Assembly: GCF_900105715.1 (NCBI RefSeq)
Contig: NZ_FNRY01000001.1
Span: forward strand, 2,108,001 to 2,172,000
DNA: 64,000 nt
Source of the DNA: Paramicrobacterium humi
Lineage (GTDB): Bacteria; Actinomycetota; Actinomycetes; Actinomycetales; Microbacteriaceae
Direction of reading: 5' to 3'
Made by a program: the position numbers and the translations under genes
Shown: positions 35,410 through 46,787 of the stretch, piece by piece
Position numbering within the stretch: the first letter of the stretch is position 1
Layout: every line of letters begins with the position of its first letter
The notes under the pieces: generated by a model
The model's input: only the letters and a program-made list of their open reading frames with translations
The model's database searches: none
What the model was told of the DNA's origin: nothing

Positions 35410-36289
35410 GGCGGCGACGGGCAAACTGCACGCCCGCGGCTGCGAGGAGGCCGAGGCCCGCGACACCCGCAGCGATACCGGCGATCGCGAAGCCGTTGCT
35501 CGGCGTCGTCTGTGCGACGAGGTCGGTAGCGGCCCCGGGCACGCTGCCGCTGATGTCCGACGCGCTCGTGCTCACGGCGAGCGGGACCGACGTGCTCGTG
35601 CCGCTCATCACGCCGATGAGGTAAACGGTGTGGCTCCCTGCCGGGAGCGTCGACGGGATCGCGACGGTACCCGAGACGGAACCGTCGGCTGCCGCGGTCA
35701 GCGTGCCAAGCAGAACAGGTGTGGAGTGAGCCCACACCTCAACCGACTCACCGCTGAAGTAGCCCGCGTCGTCCGGCACACTCACGGTCAGAGACTCACC
35801 GGGGGTCACCGTCGAGGTGCTGAGCTTGAGCCCTGCATCGCTTTTGGCCTTGGCGAAGAATGAGTCGAGCTGCGTCTTGGAGAATGCAGAGTTCGTGTCG
35901 TACCACTTTGAAGAGTCGCCGAGGAAGATGCTCTTCGCGTCATAGCGGAAGCTGCTCGTGTACAGGTCGCAGGTTGCGACGATCGCGAGCGCACCGTCCT
36001 GGTACGCGCTCAAGCTGGCGGTGGTGCTCCACGTTCCGTCGGCCTTCGGTGTGACGGTGTCGAGGTGATCGCCCCACTGCCCGCCGGAAACGCCCACGTC
36101 GACGGAGACGGGCTTGCCGTTGGCGACACAGCCGGTCCCGCTGACGGTGATGCTGCCGCCCGAAGCGACCCTGGTCGTGGAGACGGTCATCTGCCCGGGC
36201 TGCGCCGCCTGAGCAGGAATCGCCGCGCCAAGGATGAGAGCGCCGGCGGCGACGGCCGTCAGACCACCCCCTACGAAGAGTTTGCGCAC
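35390..36289 (-). CDS. cell-wall-sorted surface protein without LPXTG
   Basis: Exported protein of 299 aa with signal peptide (VAAGALILGAAIPAQAA), two beta-rich Ig-like regions (SITVSGTGCVANGKPVSVDV, and one starting TPGESLTVSVPDDAG) and a C-terminal sorting-like end: a polar TDLVAQTTPSNG, a hydrophobic helix and the charged tail ARRRREQQNH. The expected LPXTG/LAXTG pentapeptide is replaced by LVAQT. The GTG at 36289 follows AGAAAGG. It is the first gene of the operon with the sortase, so it is the likely substrate. Confidence 0.75.
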   Translation of the reverse strand: MRKLFVGGGLTAVAAGALILGAAIPAQAAQPGQMTVSTTRVASGGSITVSGTGCVANGKPVSVDVGVSGGQWGDHLDTVTPKADGTWSTTASLSAYQDGALAIVATCDLYTSSFRYDAKSIFLGDSSKWYDTNSAFSKTQLDSFFAKAKSDAGLKLSTSTVTPGESLTVSVPDDAGYFSGESVEVWAHSTPVLLGTLTAAADGSVSGTVAIPSTLPAGSHTVYLIGVMSGTSTSVPLAVSTSASDISGSVPGAATDLVAQTTPSNGFAIAGIAAGVAGLGLLAAAGVQFARRRREQQNH

Positions 36290-36370
36290 GTGAATGCCTT
36301 TCTGAGAATTGGTCACTTTGAGCAGGAGATCAACACTTCCTGAACGTGCTAACGCTAGTGGTGGTTGGGG

Positions 36371-36604
36371 CCGCTCGGGCTCGCACTTGAGAAGCGCGAG
36401 CGGATGGCGTCCTCTTGGCCCTTCGGGCGTCAGCCGCATGCTGCCGCGGCTCTCTCGGAGTAAACGAGGAGTCGTCATATTGGCGCACCCCTCCTTTTGG
36501 GGGCGCGCTCCGCGGGCGAGCGAGCGGCTCGCGGCAACTTTGTCTGAAGCTATGCGTTCGATTTGATTGCGACGCAAATCGCCGTGTGCCCCCCCAAAGG
36601 GGGC
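36371..36604. other. gene-free region with four stem-loops
   Basis: The 389-bp gap 36290-36678 between the divergent surface-protein and small-ORF genes has no convincing gene but several inverted repeats: 36371-36377 with 36397-36403; 36483-36491 with 36499-36506 (one bulge, loop with TTTT); 36559-36565 with 36575-36581; and 36588-36593 with 36599-36604. This much structure is unexpected between divergent genes and may be a small RNA or a structured leader; no known riboswitch is recognised. Confidence 0.45.
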
Positions 36605-36678
36605 CAGAAAATGGCGCTCTGCTCAGCGGCTTCACAGTAAGCTTAGTTCTCGTGTTGCGTACCACTGAACCCAAGCCG

Positions 36679-36777
36679 ATGAAGCGTCGCAACTCTCACG
36701 GACCCAAAATTTGGCAGTATCTGCTGCTCGGGGTCGTCGCGGCAGCGGCCGTCTCGCTCGTCTTCCTGGCACTCTGA
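36679..36777 (+). CDS. small single-span membrane protein, 32 aa
   Basis: Basic N-terminus (MKRRNSHGPK) and one hydrophobic helix (YLLLGVVAAAAVSLVFLAL) at the end. TAAGCT at 36638-36643 is a possible -10 box; no clear ribosome site. It resembles the many short basic-plus-helix proteins of actinobacteria, but no family is recognised and it could be a chance ORF. Confidence 0.4.
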   Translation: MKRRNSHGPKIWQYLLLGVVAAAAVSLVFLAL

Positions 36778-36806
36778 CGGCCGCACTCGCCACGTAAGCT
36801 GGTTCC

Positions 36807-37418
36807 GTGGCAAAACTGTACTTCCGCTACGGCGCGATGAACTCCGGCAAGAGCACTTCTCTCCTTCAGGCGGCGTACAACTACGAAGAGCGCGGGCAGC
36901 GTGTTCTCCTGGCCAAACCTGCGACTGACACCAAAGGTGATCGAAACATCGAGAGCCGGCTCGGCGTCACCCGCGAGGTGGACTACACCATCGAGCCAGA
37001 CGACGATACTTACGCGCAGTTCCAGAAAAAGCGCGCGGAAGCCGCGAAGAAGTATCAGCAGGACATTAGCTGTCTGCTTGTTGACGAAGCGCAGTTCCTC
37101 ACGCGGGACCAGGTTGACGGGATGCTGCGGATTGCACTGCTCGAGGGCATTCCCGTGCTGGCCTATGGCATCCGTACCGACTTCCAGACGCAGGCGTTCC
37201 CTGGCAGTCGCCGGCTGCTTGAAGTCGCGCACACGCTCGAAGAACTAAAGACGATCTGCCGTTGCGGGCGGAAGGCCCTCTTTAATGGGCGTCGGGTGGG
37301 TGACCAGTTCATTTTCGACGGCAGTCAGGTCGCGATCGACGGTGTGGACGTCGAATACGAGTCGCTGTGCGGAGTGTGTTACCTACAGGAGTCGGGCGGG
37401 AAGCTCGGTACGGCTTAA
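36807..37418 (+). CDS. tdk: thymidine kinase, class II
   Basis: Cytosolic thymidine kinase of 203 aa that salvages thymidine to dTMP with ATP. P-loop GAMNSGKST (9-17), LLVDEAQFL with the catalytic Glu, and a zinc site with CRCG and CGVC. The GTG at 36807 lies six bases after TAAGCT (36795-36800) with no ribosome site, so it is probably leaderless. It stands apart from the polysaccharide genes that follow. Confidence 0.93.
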   Translation: MAKLYFRYGAMNSGKSTSLLQAAYNYEERGQRVLLAKPATDTKGDRNIESRLGVTREVDYTIEPDDDTYAQFQKKRAEAAKKYQQDISCLLVDEAQFLTRDQVDGMLRIALLEGIPVLAYGIRTDFQTQAFPGSRRLLEVAHTLEELKTICRCGRKALFNGRRVGDQFIFDGSQVAIDGVDVEYESLCGVCYLQESGGKLGTA

Positions 37419-37446
37419 CTCGGCCACAATGCACGCCTTCTAGCTA

Positions 37447-39331
<1,885 letters not shown>

Positions 39332-39398
39332 GAGCAGTCCTCTCTTATGGTTGCGGTCTGCCAGGGGGGTAAGACGGGCGGGTTGTTAGACTTCCCGG

Positions 39399-40016
39399 GT
39401 GCAGATCCGCGAACTTGATATCCCCGATAGCTATGAAATCACGCCGAAGCAGTTCGGGGATGATCGTGGTGTGTTCCTCGAGTGGTACCGGTTCGACAAA
39501 CTCGAAGAAGCAACCGGGCGCCGGATCGATCTGAAACAGGCCAATACCTCCGTCTCCAAGCGCGGCACCGTCCGGGGAATCCATTTCGCGGACATTCCGC
39601 CCAGCCAAGCAAAGTACGTCACCGCAACTCGGGGGATCGTGGTCGACTACATCATCGACATCCGCGTCGGGTCGCCCACATTCGGACAGTGGGACAGCGT
39701 CCGCCTGGACGAGAAAGATCGAAAGGCCGTGTTCGTCTCCGAAGGCCTCGGGCACTGCTTTGTTGCACTTACTGACGACGCGACCGTGTCCTACCTAGTC
39801 ACCGACACCTACTTCCCCAGCAGAGAGCACGGCATCAACCCGCTGGACCCCGAGATAGGGCTCGAGTTCCCCATCCCAACAGCCGAGCTTCTGCTCTCAC
39901 CCAAAGACACCGACGCCCCCGGCCTCCTCGACGCACAGGAGCAGAGTCTTCTGCCCACGTGGGAGGCTGCCCGCGCACACTACGCCAGCGTCGCCACACG
40001 AACGGAAGGGAACTAG
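39399..40016 (+). CDS. rfbC: dTDP-4-dehydrorhamnose 3,5-epimerase
   Basis: RmlC of 205 aa, which epimerises dTDP-4-keto-6-deoxyglucose at C3 and C5. The cupin fold shows [20 protein letters not shown] with the catalytic His, and later [10 protein letters not shown]. The GTG start lies six bases after TAGACT (39387-39392), so it is probably leaderless. rfbA follows after two bases, giving a two-gene operon. Confidence 0.93.
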   Translation: MQIRELDIPDSYEITPKQFGDDRGVFLEWYRFDKLEEATGRRIDLKQANTSVSKRGTVRGIHFADIPPSQAKYVTATRGIVVDYIIDIRVGSPTFGQWDSVRLDEKDRKAVFVSEGLGHCFVALTDDATVSYLVTDTYFPSREHGINPLDPEIGLEFPIPTAELLLSPKDTDAPGLLDAQEQSLLPTWEAARAHYASVATRTEGN

Positions 40017-40018
40017 TC

Positions 40019-40879
40019 ATGCGGGGGATCATTCTTGCCGGCGGGTCGGGGACCCGGTTGTGGCCGATCACGAAGGGTATCTCGAAACAGCTGATGCCGA
40101 TTTTCGACAAACCGATGATCTATTACCCGTTGTCCACCCTGATGATGGCCGGGATCCGAGAGATCCTGATCATCACCACCCCCGAACACAACGACCAGTT
40201 CCAAGCCCTCCTCGGTGATGGTTCCGAGCTCGGGATCAGGCTCGAATACGCGAGCCAGCCCTCACCCGACGGGCTCGCGCAAGCGTTCATCATCGGTGAA
40301 GACTTCATCGGCGACGACACCGTCGCTCTCGTCCTCGGAGATAACATCTTCCACGGCACCGGTCTCGGCACCGCCCTGCAAGGCCACAACAACATCCACG
40401 GCGCCCTCGTGTTCGCCTACCACGTGTCGAACCCGACCGCGTACGGCGTCGTCGAATTCGACGAGAACAACCGCGCCGTCAGCATCGAAGAAAAACCCGA
40501 GACCCCGAAGAGCAACTACGCCGTCCCCGGACTGTATTTCTACGACAACAACGTCGTCGAGATCGCAAAGACAATACGACCAAGCGCCCGTGGCGAGCTC
40601 GAAATCTCCACTGTCAACGAGCACTACCTCACAGCCGGCACCCTCCAAGTCCAGACCCTCGACCGCGGCACCGCCTGGCTCGACACGGGAACTTTCACCT
40701 CCATGATGCAAGCCTCCGAATACGTCCGCGTCATCGAAGAACGCCAAGGACATAAGATCGGCTGCATCGAAGAAATCGCCTGGCGACAAGGCTGGATAAC
40801 TGACAGCAAACTTCAAAATCACGCGGCAACGCTCGCAAAAAGCGGGTATGGATCTTACCTTCGGAATTTAGCGACCTGA
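40019..40879 (+). CDS. rfbA: glucose-1-phosphate thymidylyltransferase
   Basis: RmlA of 286 aa, which makes dTDP-glucose from dTTP and glucose-1-phosphate, the first step to dTDP-rhamnose. Nucleotide-binding [33 protein letters not shown] and a [10 protein letters not shown] stretch are all present. Together with rfbB, C and D it completes the rhamnose pathway, provided rfbB is functional. The ATG is preceded by GGAAGGG. Confidence 0.95.
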   Translation: MRGIILAGGSGTRLWPITKGISKQLMPIFDKPMIYYPLSTLMMAGIREILIITTPEHNDQFQALLGDGSELGIRLEYASQPSPDGLAQAFIIGEDFIGDDTVALVLGDNIFHGTGLGTALQGHNNIHGALVFAYHVSNPTAYGVVEFDENNRAVSIEEKPETPKSNYAVPGLYFYDNNVVEIAKTIRPSARGELEISTVNEHYLTAGTLQVQTLDRGTAWLDTGTFTSMMQASEYVRVIEERQGHKIGCIEEIAWRQGWITDSKLQNHAATLAKSGYGSYLRNLAT

Positions 40880-41407
40880 CCTGACGGTCCGATGGAACAG
40901 AGGCCGCTGCGAGAATAATCGCCAGAGCAGACTTCGAACTTGAGTACATGAGGGGAGAGTCCGCGCTGGGTGCTGATGAATCGAAAATCTTGCCGGCTGA
41001 GTTCCGCAAGAGGCGGAAGTGCGCGAGATCTAAAGATTGCGTGCTTGCTGATTTCATGGTCGCAATCTTGCTCACGGGTCATGATTTATCGGCATCCTAT
41101 TTTCTGACTCTCTCCGGTGGCTCCGCAAATAACCGTGCACTTCGAGCGTAGGGCGAACGCGATATTGCTTCCGTGCGCGCTCAGCTGCAGACTTCGGTAT
41201 GTCCCCAGAGAAGGGGGATTGTGTCGTCATCCCGAAACGGGAAAAGCCGCAGGGTTTGGCGGTCTAAAGGCTCCCTTTGTTGTTCCTCCGGACGAAATCT
41301 AGAGAGCTGCGTTTCACGGTTGCTCAGACCATATGTAACGATGGAGTGTCGCGGTTCTTCCTGGAACGAGATGATCCGCCGGCCGTCAATTAGATCTAGG
41401 GGACTTG
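40880..41407. other. gene-free stretch at the left edge of the polysaccharide locus, with a candidate promoter
   Basis: This 528-bp region is clearly poorer in GC than the genes to its left and holds no ORF that resembles a known protein. TTCACG (41313-41318), 17 bases and TAACGA (41336-41341) form a weak candidate promoter for the kinase gene, with AGGGGA just before its GTG. No repeat or remnant of a mobile element is recognised. Confidence 0.35.
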
Positions 41408-42850
41408 GTGGAACTTCGCGACTATATTCGGATTCTGCACAAGAACTGGATGCTGATAGTAGCGTGCGTGCTTGTCGGTGTGGCCGTAGCGGCTGCCTAC
41501 TCGATGATGACTTCATCGAAGTATCAGACCACGACGCAACTCTATGTCTCCGTGCAAGGCGGAGATGCTGCTGGCACAACGGTCGACCTAGTGCAGGGTA
41601 CAAGCTTCGCGCGTCAAGCCGTGACGTCATATGTTGACGTTGTTGACACGGCGATTGTCCTTGATCGCGTTATCGAAGAACTGGGTCTAAATACAAGTGC
41701 CAGCCAGCTAGCGAGCCACGTTTCTGCAGATACCCCAATCAACACGGTGCTCATTAACGTGACAGTAACTGACACTGATCCGAAAACGGCCGCCAAGATA
41801 GCGAACAAGATCGGCGAGGTCTTCGCGGACGTCGTCGTGAACAAACTTGAGAAGCCAGCGGGTGATGCGCCGAGCCTTGTCCGCATTGCGACTATCCAAC
41901 CGGCAGCCGTTCCTGCTGCGCCGGTCAGCCCGAACGTCAGGATGAACATAGTCCTTGGACTGCTGATCGGTCTGGTGGGCGGCGTGGGTATCGCAGTATT
42001 GCGGAGCATTCTGGATACAAGGATCCATTCCCAGCATGACATCGAGCAGGTGACCGATAAGCCGCTACTCGGAGGAATCGCTCTTGATCCCGACGCGAAG
42101 AAGCGCCCTCTTGTGGTTCACGCCGATCCGCGTAATCCACGAGCGGAGTCTTTCCGCAGCCTACGGACCAATCTGCAGTTTGTGAACGTCGAGGGAGGGC
42201 CGCGAAGTTTTGTGGTCACTAGCTCGATCCCTGGTGAAGGGAAGAGCACTACCACTGCGAATCTGGCGATCTCTCTAGCGGAGACGGGTGCCAAGGTTGT
42301 CCTCATCGACGGAGACCTCAGATTGCCCAAAATCTCAGAATACATGGGCATTGAGGGGGCCGTCGGCCTAACTGACGTGCTCATCGGCCGAGCGGAGATT
42401 GGCGACGTTCTCCAAAAGTGGGGCCGCAGAAAGCTATATGTCCTACCGAGTGGGCAGGTGCCACCTAACCCCAGCGAACTACTCGGTTCAGCGGCCATGG
42501 CTCGGCTATTGAAGACGCTGACGGAGACGTTCGATTACGTGCTCATCGACGCACCGCCTCTGCTACTTGTTACAGACGCTGCGGTGGTCTCGAAGCTAAC
42601 CGGCGGTGCAATTATGGTTGCCGCTTCTGGTCGCACTAAGCGACAAGAACTCGCGAACGCTGTGCGCACGCTTGAAGGTATCGGCAGCAAGCTCGTGGGC
42701 GTAATAGTGACAATGTTGCCTACACGTGGCCCCGATTCCTATGCATATGGCCAGTACAGCTACGGCACAACTACCGACCCTGAAAGGTTGCTTGACGAGG
42801 AGGAGCGCCAGTCTCCCTCGCGGCGCCGACTTGGGAGGGCCGCGACATAA
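41408..42850 (+). CDS. Wzz-type polysaccharide co-polymerase / BY tyrosine autokinase
   Basis: Membrane protein of 480 aa: Wzz domain with two helices (about 17-33 and 180-200), then a cytoplasmic BY-kinase domain with Walker A SSIPGEGKST near 273-281, Walker A' VVLIDGDLRLP and Walker B VLIDAPP. The C-terminus has a short tyrosine cluster (DSYAYGQYSYG) for autophosphorylation. It controls chain length and export of the polysaccharide. The GTG at 41408 is best spaced from AGGGGA; TTG at 41405 is an alternative. The stop overlaps the phosphatase start (TAATG). Confidence 0.92.
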   Translation: MELRDYIRILHKNWMLIVACVLVGVAVAAAYSMMTSSKYQTTTQLYVSVQGGDAAGTTVDLVQGTSFARQAVTSYVDVVDTAIVLDRVIEELGLNTSASQLASHVSADTPINTVLINVTVTDTDPKTAAKIANKIGEVFADVVVNKLEKPAGDAPSLVRIATIQPAAVPAAPVSPNVRMNIVLGLLIGLVGGVGIAVLRSILDTRIHSQHDIEQVTDKPLLGGIALDPDAKKRPLVVHADPRNPRAESFRSLRTNLQFVNVEGGPRSFVVTSSIPGEGKSTTTANLAISLAETGAKVVLIDGDLRLPKISEYMGIEGAVGLTDVLIGRAEIGDVLQKWGRRKLYVLPSGQVPPNPSELLGSAAMARLLKTLTETFDYVLIDAPPLLLVTDAAVVSKLTGGAIMVAASGRTKRQELANAVRTLEGIGSKLVGVIVTMLPTRGPDSYAYGQYSYGTTTDPERLLDEEERQSPSRRRLGRAAT

Positions 42851-43455
42851 TGTCAGTTCAAATCTTGACAGTATGCTCAGGGAATATCTGCCGATCTCCA
42901 ATGGCTGAGCAGATACTTCGTGTGCAGCTAGAACCCGTGCATGGGCTGGAAGTCGCCAGTGCAGGCACAATCGGGCTCACTGGCTCGCCCATGGACGAGC
43001 GTGCCGCACGTTTGGCTGAGAGGCTTGGTTCGCGAGATGCTGATGCGCACTGCGCGCGCGCGCTAGACATCGAAATGGTGCGCGGATCGAATCTCGTCTT
43101 TGCAATGGCACGGGAACATCGCAAGGCTGTAGTCGAACTGCTGCCGCGCGCCGCCCGCAAGACTTTCACCATTCGTGAATTTGCCCGAATTACTTCGTTT
43201 CTCTCGAAGGAGGATATCCGGGACATCCTGGAAACCAACGACGACTTGACTGAGCGTTTTGATGCTGCTATAGGGCTGGTGGCGGACGAACGTGGTATGC
43301 TCCCGCCTGTAGCGCCAAGCGAGGACGACGTCGTGGACCCATACGGTCGCACTGATGACATCTTCGTGCAATCGGCTGAACAGTTGATGCCGGCGGTCAC
43401 AGCCTCCGCATCGTTCATTCGGGGCATCGCTTCGGGGGCTGTGGTCTTCCAGTGA
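42850..43455 (+). CDS. low-molecular-weight protein tyrosine phosphatase
   Basis: Phosphatase of 201 aa with the LMW-PTP loop VCSGNICRSPMAE (Cys9, Arg15) and a C-terminal DPYG general-acid motif. It should dephosphorylate the BY-kinase encoded just upstream; the kinase/phosphatase pair cycles the tyrosine cluster during polysaccharide export. The start overlaps the kinase stop codon. Confidence 0.92.
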   Translation: MSVQILTVCSGNICRSPMAEQILRVQLEPVHGLEVASAGTIGLTGSPMDERAARLAERLGSRDADAHCARALDIEMVRGSNLVFAMAREHRKAVVELLPRAARKTFTIREFARITSFLSKEDIRDILETNDDLTERFDAAIGLVADERGMLPPVAPSEDDVVDPYGRTDDIFVQSAEQLMPAVTASASFIRGIASGAVVFQ

Positions 43456-43779
43456 CATTAGCGGTCCGGCTCTTGTCGTGGTGCACCCACGTGCGCCCGA
43501 GAGTTGTTCGGATCGCCGCTGGAGTGGAGGCGACGCATCACAAAGTGGGCGTGCGCGAACCTCCTACTCTCAAGATAGACAAAGGCAACGATGATGCTGC
43601 CGGGAATCCAAGCAACCGTGCTGTTGGGGGCGTCTTCAAACGCGAGCCTCATCTACGTGCGGTTCGCGGACGCTTGCCCTGTTGGGCGATTGCCAGAGCG
43701 ATTGAGTTGGGCTGCGCAAACTAATTCGGCTTGCATGGGCCTAGAAGGCGGCAGGCGATGAACAGATGGGGGCACGAAA
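43456..43779. other. gap with no convincing gene
   Basis: The 324-bp interval between the phosphatase and the epimerase-dehydratase gene has short ORFs on both strands (up to about 90 aa) without family resemblance or consistent codon use. It is likely a promoter region or the remains of a lost gene; I see no clear promoter. Confidence 0.35.
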
Positions 43780-45654
43780 GTGAGCATAGTGGATCAACGC
43801 AAACTAATACCGGGGGGCCCGAATGGCACGCCGCCGCTCGTCCGATTTGGTTCGCAATTTGTCTTGGACGCTCTAGCTTGGATAGCGGCGATTATTCTTG
43901 CGGTGATATTTCGTTTTGAGTTCGGCCTTGTGGATGTCAATTGGCTGGCTGTGCTTGCGCTCGGTGTAATAGCGGCAGGTCTACAATTCTTCGTGGGCTG
44001 GGCCTTTGCCCTATACAAGGGCCGGTACACGTATGGAACCTTCGACGAAGTACGTGCGCTTGTATTTGCCGCATTAACAGCGGGCGTCGTCATGTGCGTG
44101 CCTACTATCCTGCTGGGCAGCGGCGTAACCGTTCCCCGCAGCACCGTGTTAATCGCTACTCCGATGGCGCTTGTGGGCATGTTTGCGATCCGATACGCGA
44201 AGCGACTCTACGTGGAGCATCTCGGGAAACCGGGTGCTGGTGCGCGCCGTACAATCATCTATGGCGCAGGGTATCTCGGCGCAAACCTCGTTCGTAGGAT
44301 GCTAACGGACTCGAATTCGAGGTACTTGCCGGTCGCGCTAATTGATGACAACCCCAGGCTTTCCAACGCACGCCATCGTGGTGTCCCAGTCATGGGAACC
44401 TTCCATGACCTAGGTAAAATTGTCGAGGCAACTGGAGCCACGGAGCTGGTTATCTGCATCGGCAGGGCAGATTCGGTCCTAATCCGCAAGATCTCCGATG
44501 CTAGCACCGCAGCTGGCCTTCAGGTCAAAGTCTTACCGGTTCTAGATGAACTGCTTACGGGGAAGAGCCGACTTAGTGATCTTCGTGACATTTCGATTGA
44601 AGATCTCATCGGACGCCACCCAGTGGATACCGAGGTGGCGTCTATCGCTGGCTATCTTGAAGGTAAGAGAGTGCTGGTGACGGGTGCGGGTGGCTCGATA
44701 GGCTCCGAGCTCTGTCGCCAAATAGCCAAGTACAAACCCGGTGAGCTGATCATGCTCGATCGTGATGAGACTGGGCTACAGGGTGCTCAGATTGGTATCT
44801 CGGGGCACGGGCTTCTCGATACCAAGGACGTAGTTCTCGCGGACATCCGTGATGAAGCAGCGCTCACGGCGATATTCGCCGACCGCGCACCTGAGGTTGT
44901 GTTCCACGCCGCTGCGCTCAAACATCTTCCCATGCTGGAGCAATATCCCAATGAGGCGTGGAAGACGAACGTAATCGGCACGTTGAACGTCTTGAACGCC
45001 GCGCGCGCGGCAGGCGTTAGGACATTTGTCAATGTGTCAACCGACAAAGCAGCCAATCCGACCAGTGCTTTGGGCCACTCCAAGCGAGTTGCGGAGAAGC
45101 TAACAGCCTGGATGGCGCAAGAGACGGGGCACGCGTACCTTTCGGTGCGATTTGGGAACGTGATTGGTAGCCGCGGCTCCATGTTGCCTACTTTCACATC
45201 GTTAATCGAATCGGGCGGGCCTCTAACGGTCACTCATCCGGACGTCACACGGTACTTCATGACCATCCCTGAGGCGTGCCAATTGGTGGTTCAAGCGGGT
45301 GGCATCGGGCGCCCGGGCGAGGTGCTGATTCTCGACATGGGCGAGCCGGTCAGGATCCTTGAGATTGCTCAGCGGATGATTTCAATGTCTGGTAAGAATA
45401 TTGAGATCGTTTATACGGGGCTGCGTCACGGAGAAAAACTCCATGAGGAACTGATCGGTAACAATGAAACCGACGAACGCCCCCTGCACCCGAAGATTTC
45501 GCATGCTCGCGTGAACGGCATTTCCCCCGACCGATTGAGCAAGGAAGGTTGGGAAGCGCGTCTTACGAGCGCGGCAGAAGATGAGGCGTCTCAGAAGTCA
45601 CCGTGCCGCGACCTGTCGGAGCCATCGACTACATCAGAGGTGCGGACGAAATGA
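43780..45654 (+). CDS. membrane UDP-N-acetylglucosamine 4,6-dehydratase (PglF/WbpM/CapD type)
   Basis: Protein of 624 aa: four membrane helices (about 25-140), a small Rossmann domain (RRTIIYGAGYLGANLVR) and a large SDR domain with VLVTGAGGSIGSELCRQI, ADIRDEAAL and STDKAANPTSALGHSKR (the family has Met or Asn in place of the usual Tyr, followed by the Lys). It converts UDP-GlcNAc to the 4-keto-6-deoxy sugar, the first step to UDP-bacillosamine. GTG start after GGGGG with seven-base spacing. The downstream aminotransferase overlaps as ATGA. Confidence 0.9.
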   Translation: MSIVDQRKLIPGGPNGTPPLVRFGSQFVLDALAWIAAIILAVIFRFEFGLVDVNWLAVLALGVIAAGLQFFVGWAFALYKGRYTYGTFDEVRALVFAALTAGVVMCVPTILLGSGVTVPRSTVLIATPMALVGMFAIRYAKRLYVEHLGKPGAGARRTIIYGAGYLGANLVRRMLTDSNSRYLPVALIDDNPRLSNARHRGVPVMGTFHDLGKIVEATGATELVICIGRADSVLIRKISDASTAAGLQVKVLPVLDELLTGKSRLSDLRDISIEDLIGRHPVDTEVASIAGYLEGKRVLVTGAGGSIGSELCRQIAKYKPGELIMLDRDETGLQGAQIGISGHGLLDTKDVVLADIRDEAALTAIFADRAPEVVFHAAALKHLPMLEQYPNEAWKTNVIGTLNVLNAARAAGVRTFVNVSTDKAANPTSALGHSKRVAEKLTAWMAQETGHAYLSVRFGNVIGSRGSMLPTFTSLIESGGPLTVTHPDVTRYFMTIPEACQLVVQAGGIGRPGEVLILDMGEPVRILEIAQRMISMSGKNIEIVYTGLRHGEKLHEELIGNNETDERPLHPKISHARVNGISPDRLSKEGWEARLTSAAEDEASQKSPCRDLSEPSTTSEVRTK

Positions 45655-46787
45655 AGAACCGAATTTACATGTCTGCGCCCGATGTCGGCGAGCTTGAAGA
45701 ATCTTTCGTTGTAGCTGCGATCCGTTCGGGCTGGATCGCACCTCTGGGACCGGACGTGGACGCTTTCGAGAGGGACCTTGCTGAAAGGGTCGGTGTGAGG
45801 CACGGTGTTGCGTTAAGCTCAGGTACAGCTGCCCTGCATCTTGGCCTACTCGGACTTGGAGTCAAGCCAGGCGACATCGTGGTTACTTCCACGATGACTT
45901 TCGCGGCTACTGCGAACTCAATCGCCTACACCGGTGCGACGCCTTACTTTGTGGATTGCGATCCTTCATCGGGAAATATGGATCCGCGGTTGTTGCGCCA
46001 ATCATTGGAGTCGTTGAGCGAGGCTGGCGTTAGACCAGCTGCGATCTTGCCGGTCGACCTTCTTGGAAAGGCCGCCAACTATACGGAGATAACACGTATC
46101 GCAGAGGAGCACGATGTGCCTGTGCTCTGTGATGCGGCAGAATCGCTCGGCGCAAGCCACAAGGGGAAAGCCGCAGGGTCATTCGGCTGTGCTTCCATTT
46201 TTTCCTTCAACGGCAACAAGATCATGACCACATCCGGCGGTGGGATGCTGCTAACGGATGACACGGCACTCGCCGAGCGCACCCGTTATCTCGCTACCCA
46301 AGCACGACAGCCGGTCGTGCACTACGAGCATGTTGACGTGGGCTTTAACTATCGCATGAGTAATCTGCTCGCAGCGCTCGGAAGGGCACAGCTATCGCGA
46401 CTCGACCAAATGATTGCGCGTCGGCATGAAATACGCGATAGATACAGAGACCTTTTTGCGCCCGTCAAAGGGGTAGAAATCTTTGGAGGTGAAGATGACG
46501 CCGAGGACAACGCATGGCTGACGTCCATTCTTGTCGACGGGCCCACGACTGGCTGGACGCCGCAGGAGCTTTCCGCGGCTCTCTCCGCCGAAAACATTGA
46601 AAGCCGGCCACTTTGGAAGCCGATGCACCTTCAGCCTGTCTTCCGCGATGCGCCGGCGACTCTGAATGGTAGCGCTGAACGCCTATTCTCGACTGGCATG
46701 ACCCTGCCCAGCGGGTCTGGATTGACGAATGATCAACTAGCGTTGGTCCTGGCGACGATCGCCCGGTTTATCGGTGTGAAGCTTTGA
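45651..46787 (+). CDS. DegT/DnrJ/EryC1/StrS aminotransferase (PglE type)
   Basis: PLP-dependent sugar aminotransferase of 378 aa. The pyridoxal lysine is K190 in SFNGNKIMTTSGGG, with the upstream LSSGTAALHLGLLGLG and CDAAESLGASHKGK motifs. It would aminate the 4-keto-6-deoxy-GlcNAc made by the preceding dehydratase. The start overlaps that gene's stop codon; the next gene (sugar transferase) starts with TTG overlapping its own stop. Confidence 0.9.
   Translation: MKNRIYMSAPDVGELEESFVVAAIRSGWIAPLGPDVDAFERDLAERVGVRHGVALSSGTAALHLGLLGLGVKPGDIVVTSTMTFAATANSIAYTGATPYFVDCDPSSGNMDPRLLRQSLESLSEAGVRPAAILPVDLLGKAANYTEITRIAEEHDVPVLCDAAESLGASHKGKAAGSFGCASIFSFNGNKIMTTSGGGMLLTDDTALAERTRYLATQARQPVVHYEHVDVGFNYRMSNLLAALGRAQLSRLDQMIARRHEIRDRYRDLFAPVKGVEIFGGEDDAEDNAWLTSILVDGPTTGWTPQELSAALSAENIESRPLWKPMHLQPVFRDAPATLNGSAERLFSTGMTLPSGSGLTNDQLALVLATIARFIGVKL

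Noticed and set aside
36065-36566. ORFs around the sortase-substrate promoter
   Set aside because: They overlap the signal-peptide region and stem-loops and have no coding pattern.
36371-36604. Known riboswitch or T-box
   Set aside because: None of the conserved cores I know could be recognised; only simple hairpins are present.
43452-43724. ORF of about 90 aa after the phosphatase
   Set aside because: No family resemblance, mixed codon use and no ribosome site.
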